Source of the DNA: Anaerolineales bacterium | GTDB taxonomy: Bacteria > Chloroflexota > Anaerolineae > Anaerolineales > Villigracilaceae | DNA length: 64,000 bases | NCBI GenBank assembly: GCA_026928255.1 | Contig: JAIXKJ010000008.1 | Span: 783,298 to 847,297, forward strand | Reading direction: 5' to 3' | In this document: positions 15,171 to 24,826 of the stretch, piece after piece | Numbering within the stretch: the stretch's first letter is position 1 | Layout of the letters: every line of letters starts with the position of its first letter | The notes under the pieces: generated by a model | What the model was told of the DNA's origin: nothing | Database searches by the model: none | The model's input: only the letters and a program-made list of their open reading frames with translations | Translations under genes and position numbers: made by a program

Positions 15171-17687
15171 ATGGCTGAAGAGACTTTGGTTGCTGGAAAT
15201 ATCGAAGCGGTGGACATTAACGAACAAATGCGCGAAGCGTATTTGGATTACGCCATGAGCGTGATTGTGGCGCGCGCCCTGCCCGACGCGCGCGACGGGT
15301 TGAAGCCTGTGCATCGCCGCATTTTGTACGCTATGCACGAACTGGGTCTGCGCTCGAATTCGTCGTATAAAAAGTCGGCGCGTATTGTCGGCGAGGTGTT
15401 GGGCAAGTATCATCCGCACGGCGATTCGGCGGTTTATGAATCGATGGCGCGCATGGCGCAAGATTTTTCGATGCGCTATATGCTGGTGGACGGGCAAGGC
15501 AACTTCGGTTCGGTGGACGGCGACGCGCCCGCCGCGATGCGCTATACCGAAGCGCGGATGCGAAAGATGGCGGAGGAATTGCTCGCCGACCTCGAAAAAG
15601 ACACGGTGAATTTTGGTCCGAACTTTGACGATTCGCTGCAAGAGCCGTTGGTGTTGCCAGCGCGTTTGCCGAACTTGTTGTTGAACGGCGCGTCGGGGAT
15701 TGCCGTCGGCATGGCGACCAATATTCCGCCGCAAAATCTGCGCGAGTTGACGGGGGCGATTAATTATCTCATCGAGCGCTATGACACGATTGACGACGTA
15801 ACCGTCGAAGAGTTGATGAAATTTGTGCAAGGTCCCGACTTTCCGACGGGCGGGTTAATCGTCGGCGCGGAAGGCATTCTTTCGGCGTACAGCACCGGGC
15901 GCGGACGAATCGTCATGCGCGGCGTGGCGCACATCGAAGAGACGAAGGCTGGGCGTTATCAAATTAACGTTACGGAGATTCCGTATCAGGTCAATAAATC
16001 GAGTTTGATCGAGCGCATCGCCGAGTTGGCGCGGGACGGAAAGTTAGACCAAATTTCCGACTTGCGCGACGAGTCGGACAAGCGCGGCATGAGCATCATC
16101 ATCGAACTGAAGCGCGGCGCGCAGCCGAAGAAGGTGTTGAATCAACTTTATAAATACACGGCGTTGCAGTCCACCTTTGGCGTGCAAATGCTGGCGTTGG
16201 TCGAAGGCGAGCCGCGCACGCTGCCGTTGAAGCGCTTGCTGCAAATTTTCATCGAGCATCGCCAAACCGTCATCACGCGCCGCACCCAATTTGATTTAGC
16301 CAAAGCCCAAGCCCGCATCCACATTTTGGACGGTTATCTCATTGCGCTCAACAACATTGACGCGGTGATTAAAGTCATCCGCGAGGCGCAAGATGCGGAC
16401 GCGGCAAAAGCGGCGTTGATGAAACGCTTCAAGTTGAGCGAGATTCAATCGCAGGCAATTCTCGACATGCAGTTGCGCCGTCTCGCCGCGCTCGAACGTT
16501 GGAAGATTGAAGAAGAACACAAACAAGTTTCCGAGACGATTAAATATTTGGAAGATTTGCTCGCCCACCCGAAAAAGATTTTGGCGTTGATCAAAGACGA
16601 CATGAACGACGCCGCCGAAAAATACGGCGACGACCGTCGCACGAAAATCGCTGCCGAAGCCCGCGAGGACATTCACGAGGAAGATTTAGTCCCCGACGAA
16701 GCGGTCTTAGTCAGCCTGACCGAGCGCGGATATATCAAGCGCGTGGCGGCGAACGCTTTCCGTCATCAAGGGCGCGGCGGACGCGGCGTGAAGGGACACA
16801 CGACCAAAGACGAGGACGAAGTCGTGATGCTCATTCCCGCCCGCAGTTTGGACACAATGCTTTTCTTCACCGACAAGGGAAAAGTTTATTCTGAAAAAGT
16901 TTATCAAATTCCCGATTTGGACCGCGCGCAAAAAGGAATTCCGTTAGTGAACGTCTTGTCGCTGACTCCCAACGAGAAAGTTACGGCGGCGATGTCGGCG
17001 CGCGAATTTTCGCCGAATCAATTCTGCGTGATGATGACCGCTCGCGGGCGCATCAAGCGCGTGGCGCTGGAAGAATTTTCGTCCGTGCGCCCTTCGGGGT
17101 TGATCGCCCTCAACCTCGACGAAGGCGACACGATGGGCTGGGCGCGGCTCACTTCGGGCAAGGATGAAATTATCATCGTTACCGAAAACGGGCAAGCGTT
17201 GCGCTTCGGCGAGGACAAAGTCCGCGCGATGGGGCGGCAGGCGGCGGGCGTGGTCGGCATCAAAATGAAAAAAGACGACGTCGTTACCAGCATGGACGTG
17301 GTCGCCAAAGACGGCGCGTTGCTCGTCGTTACCAGCGGCGGATTTGGCAAACAAACGCCGTTGAAGGAATACGCGCCAAAGGGGCGCGCCACGCACGGAA
17401 TTTCGACCATTGACCAGAAAGCGCTGAAAACTATCGGCAAGATTGCGGCGGCGCGGGTCGTCAACGAGGACGACGACTTGACGATTATGACCGCCAACGG
17501 CGTGGTCATCCGCTTGAAAGTTAAGGATGTGAAACAAGCCGGGCGCTCGACTCGCGGCGTGCATCTCATCAAGCCGCAAGAAGGCGACAGCGTCGTCTCG
17601 GTGGCGCGCATCTCCGCCGAGGATTTGAAGAAAGTCGGCGCGACGATGGAAGAAGCGCAAGCCGAACCTCAGCCGAAATTAGTGTAG
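15171..17687 (+). CDS. gyrA: DNA gyrase subunit A
   Basis: 838 residues. With GyrB it introduces negative supercoils. The catalytic Tyr125 sits in [10 protein letters not shown], and the quinolone-determining region reads [10 protein letters not shown] with Ser86 and Glu90 at the resistance positions. The C-terminal beta-pinwheel carries a GyrA-box variant [10 protein letters not shown], which separates it from ParC. The ATG at 15171 is chosen for its AAAAGGA site; an in-frame TTG at 15144 has none. A leader hairpin lies upstream. gyrB is not in the window. Confidence 0.95.
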   Translation: MAEETLVAGNIEAVDINEQMREAYLDYAMSVIVARALPDARDGLKPVHRRILYAMHELGLRSNSSYKKSARIVGEVLGKYHPHGDSAVYESMARMAQDFSMRYMLVDGQGNFGSVDGDAPAAMRYTEARMRKMAEELLADLEKDTVNFGPNFDDSLQEPLVLPARLPNLLLNGASGIAVGMATNIPPQNLRELTGAINYLIERYDTIDDVTVEELMKFVQGPDFPTGGLIVGAEGILSAYSTGRGRIVMRGVAHIEETKAGRYQINVTEIPYQVNKSSLIERIAELARDGKLDQISDLRDESDKRGMSIIIELKRGAQPKKVLNQLYKYTALQSTFGVQMLALVEGEPRTLPLKRLLQIFIEHRQTVITRRTQFDLAKAQARIHILDGYLIALNNIDAVIKVIREAQDADAAKAALMKRFKLSEIQSQAILDMQLRRLAALERWKIEEEHKQVSETIKYLEDLLAHPKKILALIKDDMNDAAEKYGDDRRTKIAAEAREDIHEEDLVPDEAVLVSLTERGYIKRVAANAFRHQGRGGRGVKGHTTKDEDEVVMLIPARSLDTMLFFTDKGKVYSEKVYQIPDLDRAQKGIPLVNVLSLTPNEKVTAAMSAREFSPNQFCVMMTARGRIKRVALEEFSSVRPSGLIALNLDEGDTMGWARLTSGKDEIIIVTENGQALRFGEDKVRAMGRQAAGVVGIKMKKDDVVTSMDVVAKDGALLVVTSGGFGKQTPLKEYAPKGRATHGISTIDQKALKTIGKIAAARVVNEDDDLTIMTANGVVIRLKVKDVKQAGRSTRGVHLIKPQEGDSVVSVARISAEDLKKVGATMEEAQAEPQPKLV

Positions 17688-17707
17688 GGTTTGCGCCTTT
17701 TGCTTTT

Positions 17708-17796
17708 TCCCTCACCCTAACCCTCTCCCAGCGGGAGAGGGGATTTGTATTCTGCCTAGCCCTTCTCCCTTTGGGAGAAGGGTTGGGATGAGGGAT
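17708..17796. repeat. Dispersed CT-rich palindromic repeat, copy 1 (intergenic)
   Basis: Two adjacent hairpins, CCCTCTCCC/GGGAGAGGG (17721-17742) and CCCTTCTCCC/GGGAGAAGGG (17760-17782), are flanked by CCCTCACCC and GGGATGAGGG arms. The same sequence family recurs at 31264-31315, 31573-31654 and 37964-38131. Confidence 0.8.
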
Positions 17797-17835
17797 AAAA
17801 ACAACCATTACCAAACTCGCACAAGAAGCCTAATC

Positions 17836-17870
17836 AAAAAGCGGACGAAGAATTCTTCGTCCGCTTTTTT
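17836..17870. terminator. Bidirectional terminator after gyrA
   Basis: A perfect 24-bp palindrome (17841-17864) is bounded by five A on the left and six T on the right. It separates gyrA from the convergent small membrane gene. Confidence 0.85.
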
Positions 17871-17884
17871 GACTTAAAGAAAAT

Positions 17885-18121
17885 TTACAGCGCGATTTTT
17901 CCCGTAATGAACAAACAGAAAAAACTTAACATGCAAGTCGCAATTAATAACAAGAATAAAAGGACAAAGCGCTGCAACGACGTCATGCCCAGCAGTTTGG
18001 GCGAGCGGGCGCGGCGCGGCGCGGCGGGCGCGAACGACGATTTGGCAACGGGCTGTTGCGCTTCCTCTTCAAATTCGTCCTCGTATTGTTTCGCGGCGTC
18101 GTTTCTAAGATCGTCAAACAT
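17885..18121 (-). CDS. Small tail-anchored membrane protein of unknown function
   Basis: 78 residues: an acidic N-terminus (DDLRNDAAKQYEDEFEEE), a basic Pro/Arg linker (RRARSPKLLG), then one hydrophobic helix (about 50-73) near the C-terminus. This is the form of a cytoplasmic tail-anchored protein. It is just downstream of birA on the same strand. No family recognised. Confidence 0.55.
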   Translation of the reverse strand: MFDDLRNDAAKQYEDEFEEEAQQPVAKSSFAPAAPRRARSPKLLGMTSLQRFVLLFLLLIATCMLSFFCLFITGKIAL

Positions 18122-18147
18122 AAGTACCTCTGTTTATTTTGAGTATA

Positions 18148-18924
18148 TCACGCCAGCGGACGCAAACTCACGTCCCCGAAGCGCGCGATGAAGAACGCGC
18201 CTTGCTCGTCGCGCAGACGCAAACTGCCGTCGGATTCTAACCCGTCCAACACGCCGTAACGCGCCGCGCCGCCTTCGCGGATTTGAACCGAACGCCCGCG
18301 AAAGGCTAATTTCTCCGCCCAATCTTGAATCAACCGATCTTCGCCAAGCTGTTCGCGTCGGCGCAAAAAGGCGCTCAAAATGAGGAAGACGACGTCCTCG
18401 CGTTTGGGCGCGATTCCAAGCGCTTCTTCCAAACTGACGGCGGGAAACGTCAACAATTCGGCGGGCGGAACGGACGTCCGCATGACGTTTACGCCGACGC
18501 CGACCACGAGCGAATCCGCTTCTTCGCCGCGCCAAACCGTTTCAATCAAAATGCCGGCGAGTTTTTTTCCGTCGAGCAAAATGTCGTTGGGCCATTTGAT
18601 TTGAGATTCGAGTCCGAATTCAGCGCAAGCGTCGGCGACGGAGAGCGCCGCGAGACCGACCATCCGCGAAAGGTGTTCGCGCATCGGCGGGGCGGGGCGC
18701 AAGATGAGACTCATGGCGATTGCGCTGTTTTTTGGCGTCATCCAAATTCGGTTTAAGCGCCCGCGCCCTTGTGTTTGTTCGTCGGCGACGACCAGCGAAA
18801 AGTCGTCCGCGCCGCGAGCCGCCCAAGCCAGCGCTTCGTCGTTGGTCGAGCCGAGCGATTCGACGTAACATAATTTGCCGAGTTCGAGTTTTGCGAGTCG
18901 TTTTCTAAGGGAAGATTCGTTCAT
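18148..18924 (-). CDS. birA: Biotin-[acetyl-CoA-carboxylase] ligase
   Basis: 258 residues. It activates biotin to biotinyl-AMP and attaches it to a carboxylase lysine. The adenylate loop is GRGRLNRIW (about 53-61) and the active-site KWPNDILLDGKKLAGILIE follows at about 110-128. It lacks the N-terminal DNA-binding domain of E. coli BirA, so it is enzyme only. A C-terminal SH3-like domain is present. Confidence 0.9.
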   Translation of the reverse strand: MNESSLRKRLAKLELGKLCYVESLGSTNDEALAWAARGADDFSLVVADEQTQGRGRLNRIWMTPKNSAIAMSLILRPAPPMREHLSRMVGLAALSVADACAEFGLESQIKWPNDILLDGKKLAGILIETVWRGEEADSLVVGVGVNVMRTSVPPAELLTFPAVSLEEALGIAPKREDVVFLILSAFLRRREQLGEDRLIQDWAEKLAFRGRSVQIREGGAARYGVLDGLESDGSLRLRDEQGAFFIARFGDVSLRPLA

Positions 18925-18939
18925 CGAATGCGGACGGCG

Positions 18940-20097
18940 TTATTGCACGATGGTATAGGGGTTGACGTTCGCGCCGCCGATGCGGATTTCAAAATGCAAG
19001 TGCGAGCCAAACGAGTTGCCCGTGTTGCCCGCCAACCCAATTTGCGAGCCTTGCCCGACGACTTGACATTGGCTGACGAGGATGGCGCTTAAGTGGGCAT
19101 AAACCGTAATGTAGCCGTTGCCGTGATCAATTTGGATGACGTTTCCGTAGCCGTAGTTCCAGCCGCCTTGCGCCATCGTAACCACGCCCGCGCCTGCGGC
19201 ATAGACTGGCGCGCCTTCGTAGGCGCTGATGTCAATGCCGAGATGTCCCGGCTCGTACACGTTGCCTGAAAGCGTGTGGTCGTCCGCGGGCCAGCCGAGA
19301 CTGTTCGCCACCGGTCCGCCGCCGCAGACGTTGGCGGCGTTGCCCCCGCCGGTGCCGGTGTTCGCGCCGCGCGTGTTGGTCGGCAGTTGCGCCGCCCAGT
19401 TGGCGAGTTCGCGCGAGCCGCCAGGGATGAAGATGTTTTGTCCGGCTAAAATTTGCGGGTCGGCAAGATCCACGTCGTTGCCGGGAAAGTCAATAATATC
19501 GTCGGCGTTTGCGTCAAACTTTTTGGCGACGGAAGCGAAGGTGTCGCCCTCTTTCCAAAGGTAATACAAACCGTCGGACGGCGGAATGAGCAATTCCATG
19601 CCCGGCCGCAAACTGTGCGGATTATCTTCCAATTGCTCGTTGACGTACAAAATGGTTTCAGATTTGACCTTAAATTCTTCGGCGATGTGGTACATCGAAT
19701 CGCCGCGCACGACGCGGTACAGTTCGGGCGTGTAGCGCGGACGTTGCGGTTTATTCGTCTTCACTTCTAAATCGCGGTAAATGGTGGGGAACAGGCTGTC
19801 GCTGTCCGTCGCGTTGGCGCTGGGGTCGAACGCCAGACCCGCTTCGTCGGTCGGCGCCGCCGTCGGCGCGGGGACGTTCACGGTAACGGGTTCTTGAACG
19901 CTTTTATAGTACAGCGTTCCGCCCAATAAAGCGGCGACGAGAATCAAAGTCAGCGCCCAACTGACGAGTCCAAAGCGGTCTGTTTTTTTTGTTTTTTGGC
20001 GCGGCTCGGTCGGCGGTTCGTCCGCCGCCGAAACGACGTGGGGCGTTTCTTCCGCTTCGGCTTTTTTTCGAGATTTTATTTTTTGAAAGACGTTCAT
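18940..20097 (-). CDS. Membrane-anchored LysM-M23 endopeptidase
   Basis: 385 residues. A cytoplasmic basic N-terminus and one transmembrane helix (about 48-68) are followed by two LysM-type modules (YRVVRGDSMYHIAEEF near 127 and YYLWKEGDTFASVAKKF near 178). A C-terminal M23 lysostaphin-like domain has HLGIDI (zinc His/Asp) and HLHFEIR. It should bind peptidoglycan and either cut or remodel it during growth. It sits next to rho, on the same strand. Confidence 0.88.
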   Translation of the reverse strand: MNVFQKIKSRKKAEAEETPHVVSAADEPPTEPRQKTKKTDRFGLVSWALTLILVAALLGGTLYYKSVQEPVTVNVPAPTAAPTDEAGLAFDPSANATDSDSLFPTIYRDLEVKTNKPQRPRYTPELYRVVRGDSMYHIAEEFKVKSETILYVNEQLEDNPHSLRPGMELLIPPSDGLYYLWKEGDTFASVAKKFDANADDIIDFPGNDVDLADPQILAGQNIFIPGGSRELANWAAQLPTNTRGANTGTGGGNAANVCGGGPVANSLGWPADDHTLSGNVYEPGHLGIDISAYEGAPVYAAGAGVVTMAQGGWNYGYGNVIQIDHGNGYITVYAHLSAILVSQCQVVGQGSQIGLAGNTGNSFGSHLHFEIRIGGANVNPYTIVQ

Positions 20098-20119
20098 TTC
20101 GTACTCTTGAGAATCTCCG

Positions 20120-21610
20120 TCAATTATCTTTGGTGAGGTTCTCTAAAAATTCGTTGTTGTTTTTAGATTTGGACAGCCGCGTGAGAATCGCTTCGGTGGC
20201 GACGGACGGATCCATGCCCGCGCCTTGCGGTTGTTGCGAGGTCATCTGCACGAACATGCGGCGCAACAGCCAGACGCGCTGCAACAGGTCGGGCCCGAGC
20301 AGCAAGTCTTCGCGGCGCGTGGACGAGCGTTCAATGTCCACGGCGGGGAAGGTGCGGCGCTCTTGCAGTTTGCGCGAGAGGTGCAATTCCATGTTGCCCG
20401 TGCCTTTGAATTCTTCGTACACGACGTCGTCGAGGCGCGAGCCGGTGTCTACGAGACAAGTGGCGATGATGGTCAGCGAGCCGCCTTCTTCGACGTTGCG
20501 CGCCGCGCCAAAAAATCGTTTGGGCGGATACAACGCCGACGGGTCCATGCCGCCCGAAAGCGTGCGTCCCGACGGGGTAACGACGAGGTTGTAGGCGCGC
20601 GCGAGGCGGGTGATGGAATCCATGAGGATGACGACGTGCCGACCAATTTCTACGAGGCGTTTGGCGCGTTCCAACGCCAACTCCGCCGTGCGGACGTGCG
20701 AAGTAACCGGCTCGTCAAAGGTCGAGGCGACGACTTCCGCGTCCACCGAACGGTCCATGTCGGTTACTTCTTCGGGGCGTTCGCCGATGAGCGCGATGAT
20801 TAAATGCACGTCGGGATATTTGGTCGAAATCGAATTTGCGATTTGTTTCAGAATGGTGGTTTTCCCCGTTTTCGGCGGCGAGACGATTAGCCCGCGCTGC
20901 CCTCTGCCGATGGGCGCGATCATGTTAATCAAACGCGGGGCGAGGATGTCCCCCGCAGTTTCGAGGTCGAAGCGCTTGTCGGGGAAGATGGGCGTTAGAT
21001 GTTCAAAAAAAGTTCGCTGCGACGCTTCTTCGGGGTCTAACCCGTTGATGGATTCTACTTTCAGCAAGCCGAAGTGTCGTTCGCTTTCTCGCGGCGGACG
21101 CACCTGCCCGATGACCAAATCGCCGGCTCGCAAATCGTAGCGGCGCAACTGCGCCTGCGAGACGTACACGTCTTGGTCGCTGATGCGGTAATTGGCGGCG
21201 CGCAAAAAGCCGATGCCCTCGTTCATAATTTCGAGAATGCCGCCGCGCAGTTCGATGCCTTCCTTCTGCGCTTCCGCCTCGCGGATCATCATCGCCAGCG
21301 TTTCTTTCTTTAAGCGCCCGGCGTTGGGAATGTTTAATTCTTTCGCCATGCCGCGCAGTTTGGCGAGCGGCTGATTTTCCAGTTCGAGGATTTTCATTCT
21401 CGTTTCTTTGGAGAGGACGACGGAATTGTCGGCGCTGAGGGCGAGGGGAGAATTTTCCGAAGCGCTGGCCGCTTTCGGCGCGGGGCGCGGCGGCGCAGGC
21501 GGATAGTTCGGCTCGAACGCGGAGTAATTTCCGTTGTTCTGTTTGCGCTGGTAAGGCTTTCTTACCGAAGGTCGGGGGCGGTTAGGCGTGTTTGTAGATT
21601 TAGGGGGCAT
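20120..21610 (-). CDS. rho: Transcription termination factor Rho
   Basis: 496 residues. After a Pro/Arg/Asn-rich N-terminal extension (about 1-60) come the Rho N-terminal helical domain (about 75-112), the RNA-binding cold-shock-like domain, and the RecA-like motor with Walker A SPPKTGKTT (about 244-252) and ALIGERPEEVTDM. It is a ring-shaped RNA helicase ending transcripts. The leader is about 150 nt long, which leaves room for autoregulation. No ribosome site is obvious. Confidence 0.95.
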   Translation of the reverse strand: MPPKSTNTPNRPRPSVRKPYQRKQNNGNYSAFEPNYPPAPPRPAPKAASASENSPLALSADNSVVLSKETRMKILELENQPLAKLRGMAKELNIPNAGRLKKETLAMMIREAEAQKEGIELRGGILEIMNEGIGFLRAANYRISDQDVYVSQAQLRRYDLRAGDLVIGQVRPPRESERHFGLLKVESINGLDPEEASQRTFFEHLTPIFPDKRFDLETAGDILAPRLINMIAPIGRGQRGLIVSPPKTGKTTILKQIANSISTKYPDVHLIIALIGERPEEVTDMDRSVDAEVVASTFDEPVTSHVRTAELALERAKRLVEIGRHVVILMDSITRLARAYNLVVTPSGRTLSGGMDPSALYPPKRFFGAARNVEEGGSLTIIATCLVDTGSRLDDVVYEEFKGTGNMELHLSRKLQERRTFPAVDIERSSTRREDLLLGPDLLQRVWLLRRMFVQMTSQQPQGAGMDPSVATEAILTRLSKSKNNNEFLENLTKDN

Positions 21611-21769
21611 ATAAATTTCAACTTTGCGAAATAAGGAATGTGAAAAGCGACCAGTCTCCGTTTGGGCTGGTTAATTTCCTGATGACTTTTGAATGAACGA
21701 TGGGATAAATTTCAAGAGATTCTGGCTAAATGGGCAGAGGATATTGCTTGCTGTTGAGTTGACAAAAGA

Positions 21770-21798
21770 ATTATAGCGCATCTAATAAGGAATGGCAA
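21770..21798 (-). promoter_or_regulatory. rho promoter (leftward)
   Basis: On the minus strand TTGCCA (21798-21793) and TATAAT (21775-21770) are 17 bp apart. A rightward TATAAT (21817-21822) for lgt lies close by, so the two divergent promoters share this 240-bp gap (21611-21849). Nothing else is visible there. Confidence 0.7.
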
Positions 21799-21849
21799 GC
21801 GCCTTTTATTTAGGGATATAATCGCCGAAACTTAACTCAGAGGAAGTCC

Positions 21850-22824
21850 ATGCTAAATCCTGTTCTTTTTAGTTTCAAATTGTTTAATTTCCACGTCGAA
21901 CTGACGTGGTACGGGTTGATTGTGATGACCGGCGTTTTAGTCTCGGCGTGGATTGCCGAACGCGAAGTGCGCCGACGCGGCGAAAACGGCGAAGTGTTGA
22001 TGGACGGCATGATTTGGGCGGTCGTCGCCGGCATTGTCGGCGCGCGCTTGTGGTATGTGATGAACGCGCTCATCGGCGGCAATCGCTCTTTCATCGAAGA
22101 CCCGCTTTCTATCATCCGCCCGCCGATTGCGGGTTTGCACATCTTCGGCGGATTTTTGCTCGGCGCGGCGGCGTTGATTATCTATCTGCGAAAAAACGGC
22201 TACGACGTTTGGCTGTTTATGGACGCCATCGCGCCCGTCGCCTTGTTGGGGCAAGCGCTCGGCAGATGGGGAAACTTTATCAATCAAGAGTTATACGGTC
22301 CGCCGACGAAATTGCCGTGGGGAATTTTCATCCCCGCCGACCGCCGTCTGATGCAATTTGCAGATTTGACGAAATACCCCGTCGAGACGACGCGCTTTCA
22401 CCCGACCTTCGCCTACGAAATGATTTTGAACGTCCTCGCGTTTCTTTTCATCCTCTGGTATTCGCGGCGCGGAGAAGAAGACCCCAAACCAGGGACGCTT
22501 TTCAGTTTGTGGCTCATCTTCGCCGGATTTATTCGCACCTTCATTGAATTCTTTCGCCCCGACCAACCGCGACTTGGAAACACCTTTATCACAACTTCGA
22601 TGCTGGTCGCTTTTCTGATGGGCGTGGCGGGCGTGATTCTCTTCCTTGCGCGGCATGGAAAAATCAAAATTGCGGCGCTGGCAAATTGGGAAGACGAGTA
22701 TTTCATCAAAGAGACGAAGCCTTCGCCTCGCGCCCGAGTCGCCGAAGCGCTCAAAGCCGAAGAGGAAGAAAAACCCGCGCCCAAGCGAAAACCGTCCGCC
22801 AAAGAAAAAGAATCGGACGAGTAA
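21850..22824 (+). CDS. lgt: Prolipoprotein diacylglyceryl transferase
   Basis: 324 residues with about seven transmembrane helices. It adds diacylglycerol to the lipobox cysteine of prolipoproteins such as the PstS, glycosidase and peptidase lipoproteins in this window. The Lgt signature GRWGNFINQELYG (about 137-149) and HIFGGFLLGA are present. The last 40 residues are a charged Lys/Glu tail in the cytoplasm, longer than usual. A GAGGAAG site precedes the ATG. Confidence 0.93.
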   Translation: MLNPVLFSFKLFNFHVELTWYGLIVMTGVLVSAWIAEREVRRRGENGEVLMDGMIWAVVAGIVGARLWYVMNALIGGNRSFIEDPLSIIRPPIAGLHIFGGFLLGAAALIIYLRKNGYDVWLFMDAIAPVALLGQALGRWGNFINQELYGPPTKLPWGIFIPADRRLMQFADLTKYPVETTRFHPTFAYEMILNVLAFLFILWYSRRGEEDPKPGTLFSLWLIFAGFIRTFIEFFRPDQPRLGNTFITTSMLVAFLMGVAGVILFLARHGKIKIAALANWEDEYFIKETKPSPRARVAEALKAEEEEKPAPKRKPSAKEKESDE

Positions 22825-22827
22825 AAA

Positions 22828-23748
22828 CTATCCCGCTAGAATGCGGCGCGTTTGCTTTTTGTCGTCTTCAATTTGCGCCATCAACGCCTCGACGGTCGAG
22901 TAGCGAATCTCCTCGCGCAAATGGGCGACGAATTCCAATGTCAGCGTTTCGCCGTAAATGTCGCGGTCAAAATCAAGCAAATGCGCTTCAAGGCTGGGCG
23001 TGGTTCGTTCGGGCGTGAAGGTCGGGTTGAAGCCGATGTTCGTCGCCGCCATAAAACGCTCGCCGCCGAGCCGCGCCCAACAAGCGTAAATGCCGTTCGG
23101 CGGCGCAACCTTCTGCGGCGGATAATCCACGTTTGCCGTCGGGCAGTTGATTTGCTTTCCGCGCCCCGCGCCGCGAATCACCTCGCCGCTCATGCGATAA
23201 AAATCGCCAAGCAGATTCGCCGCCGCGCCGACTTTGCCTTTGGCAATTAATGCGCGAATTTGCGTGGACGAGACGACGCCGCTTTCCCCGCCCAAAGCGG
23301 ACACCGTTTCGACGGCGTAGCCCAACGCCAAGCCGATTTCCGTCAGCCGCGCCGCGTCGCCTTCGCGCCCTTTGCCCAGCGCGAAATCATAACCGACGAA
23401 GAGGCGGCTGAATCCTAAACGCGCTTTGAGTTGCGAAATATATTCGTAAGCGGACAGTTGCGAAAGTTCGCGGGTGAAGCGTTGCGTGAAGACGACGTCC
23501 GCGCCCAGCGCTTGCAGCAGACTGGCGCGTTCGTCGGGCGTGGTCAGGCAGGGGATTTCCCTTCCGCTTAACACAAACGCGGGATGCGGGTCAAACGCGA
23601 GGACGACGGCTGGCAGGTTTTTTGCGTGAGCCGCCGCGATCATTTTTTCAATCAAGGCGCGATGTCCGCGATGAACGCCGTCAAACACGCCGATGGCAAG
23701 ATAAGAATTCGAGAGCGAGATTTCTTCGAGAGAATGGATATGACGCAT
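22828..23748 (-). CDS. ribF: Bifunctional riboflavin kinase/FAD synthetase
   Basis: 306 residues. The N-terminal nucleotidyl-transferase has GVFDGVHRGHRALI (about 21-34). The C-terminal kinase has GRGKQINCPTANVDYP (about 198-213). It makes FMN then FAD, needed here by EtfA, LpdA and others. It is convergent with lgt, with 3 bp between stops. Confidence 0.93.
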   Translation of the reverse strand: MRHIHSLEEISLSNSYLAIGVFDGVHRGHRALIEKMIAAAHAKNLPAVVLAFDPHPAFVLSGREIPCLTTPDERASLLQALGADVVFTQRFTRELSQLSAYEYISQLKARLGFSRLFVGYDFALGKGREGDAARLTEIGLALGYAVETVSALGGESGVVSSTQIRALIAKGKVGAAANLLGDFYRMSGEVIRGAGRGKQINCPTANVDYPPQKVAPPNGIYACWARLGGERFMAATNIGFNPTFTPERTTPSLEAHLLDFDRDIYGETLTLEFVAHLREEIRYSTVEALMAQIEDDKKQTRRILAG

Positions 23749-23751
23749 AAA

Positions 23752-23783
23752 TAAAGCCGCCTTTGCACGGCGGCTTTATTTTA
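23752..23783 (-). terminator. Terminator between truB and ribF
   Basis: AAAGCCGCC pairs with GGCGGCTTT around a short loop and is bordered by AT-rich runs on both sides. It can end the leftward nusA-truB transcript before ribF. Confidence 0.75.
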
Positions 23784-23802
23784 TCATTTGCGCGCACCGC
23801 GC

Positions 23803-24735
23803 CTAATCAGACGTGAAAAATACTTTCTTCGGCTGCCACTCTTTTTCGCCCGTTTCGGCGTTGTCCGCTTGAACCATCAGCGCCACTAATTCGCCTTGCG
23901 TGCTGACTCCGCGCACTTGCTCGTAAGCCAAATCGGCGGCTTGCGCTTTGACGCGATGCCCGTGTCGGACGGCTTCGACTTCGTCGGGGTTGAGTTCGAC
24001 GGCGTGCCAATCGCCCAGCGCTTCGGCGGCGGGGATGAGGTACTGATACCAGTTGCCCGCGTTGAAGGCTTCTTGCAACTTCCGCAAGGGGACGGCGTCG
24101 CGCAAAGTAAACTTTCCGCTTTTTGTGCGGCGCAATCCCACTAAGTAGGCGCCGCAGCCCAACTTCTTTCCAAGATCGTGCGCCAACGAGCGGACGTACG
24201 TCCCCGACGAGCAGTGAACGTCAATGACGACTTCGGGCGGAGTCCATTCGAGAACTTCCAAGTGATGCACGGTGATAGTGCGCGGCTCTAACTCGACGGT
24301 TTCGCCTTTGCGCGCCATTTCGTAGGCTTTGCGCCCCTGCACTTTGACGGCGGAATACGGCGGCGGCACTTGCTCGATTTCGCCGATGAAGGTTTTCAGC
24401 GCTTCTTCAAATTGTTCTTCGGTAACCTGCGCGGGGTCGGTCGTGGGGGTGAACTTGCCTTCCGCGTCGTAGGTGTCGGTCGTGCCGCCCAAGCGGATGA
24501 TGGCTTGATAGCGCTTATCCGACGCGGAAACGTATTCGCTTAAGCGCACGGCGGGCCCCACCAACACCACCAGCACGCCCGACGCTCTGGGGTCGAGAGT
24601 CCCCGTGTGCCCGGCGCGGCGCAGATTCGCCCCGTCGCGGATTGCCTGCACAACGTCGTGAGAAGTCATGCCGACTGGCTTGTCAATGACAAGCGCGCCA
24701 GATATAGCGTTTTTTACGTCTTGACTATTCATCAT
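23803..24735 (-). CDS. truB: tRNA pseudouridine-55 synthase
   Basis: 310 residues. It converts U55 of tRNA T-loops to pseudouridine. The catalytic aspartate is Asp48 in GHTGTLDPRASG, and the N-terminal LVIDKPVGMTSHDVV motif and SGTYVRSLAHDLG are standard. A PUA-like C-terminal part is present. A CAGGAGG site precedes the ATG. Its order after rbfA and nrnA is the common one in bacteria. Confidence 0.93.
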   Translation of the reverse strand: MMNSQDVKNAISGALVIDKPVGMTSHDVVQAIRDGANLRRAGHTGTLDPRASGVLVVLVGPAVRLSEYVSASDKRYQAIIRLGGTTDTYDAEGKFTPTTDPAQVTEEQFEEALKTFIGEIEQVPPPYSAVKVQGRKAYEMARKGETVELEPRTITVHHLEVLEWTPPEVVIDVHCSSGTYVRSLAHDLGKKLGCGAYLVGLRRTKSGKFTLRDAVPLRKLQEAFNAGNWYQYLIPAAEALGDWHAVELNPDEVEAVRHGHRVKAQAADLAYEQVRGVSTQGELVALMVQADNAETGEKEWQPKKVFFTSD

Positions 24736-24826
24736 AAGATATGGCCTCCTGATTGGTCTGTGTCTATTATGACATATTCGTTTCTAGGTTTAATTAAAAT
24801 TGCATAGCGCGTTAGTACTATGCTCC

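Noticed and set aside
17708..17796. Paired hairpins considered as the gyrA terminator
   Set aside because: They belong to a dispersed repeat with no T run; the palindrome at 17841-17864 with T run is the terminator.
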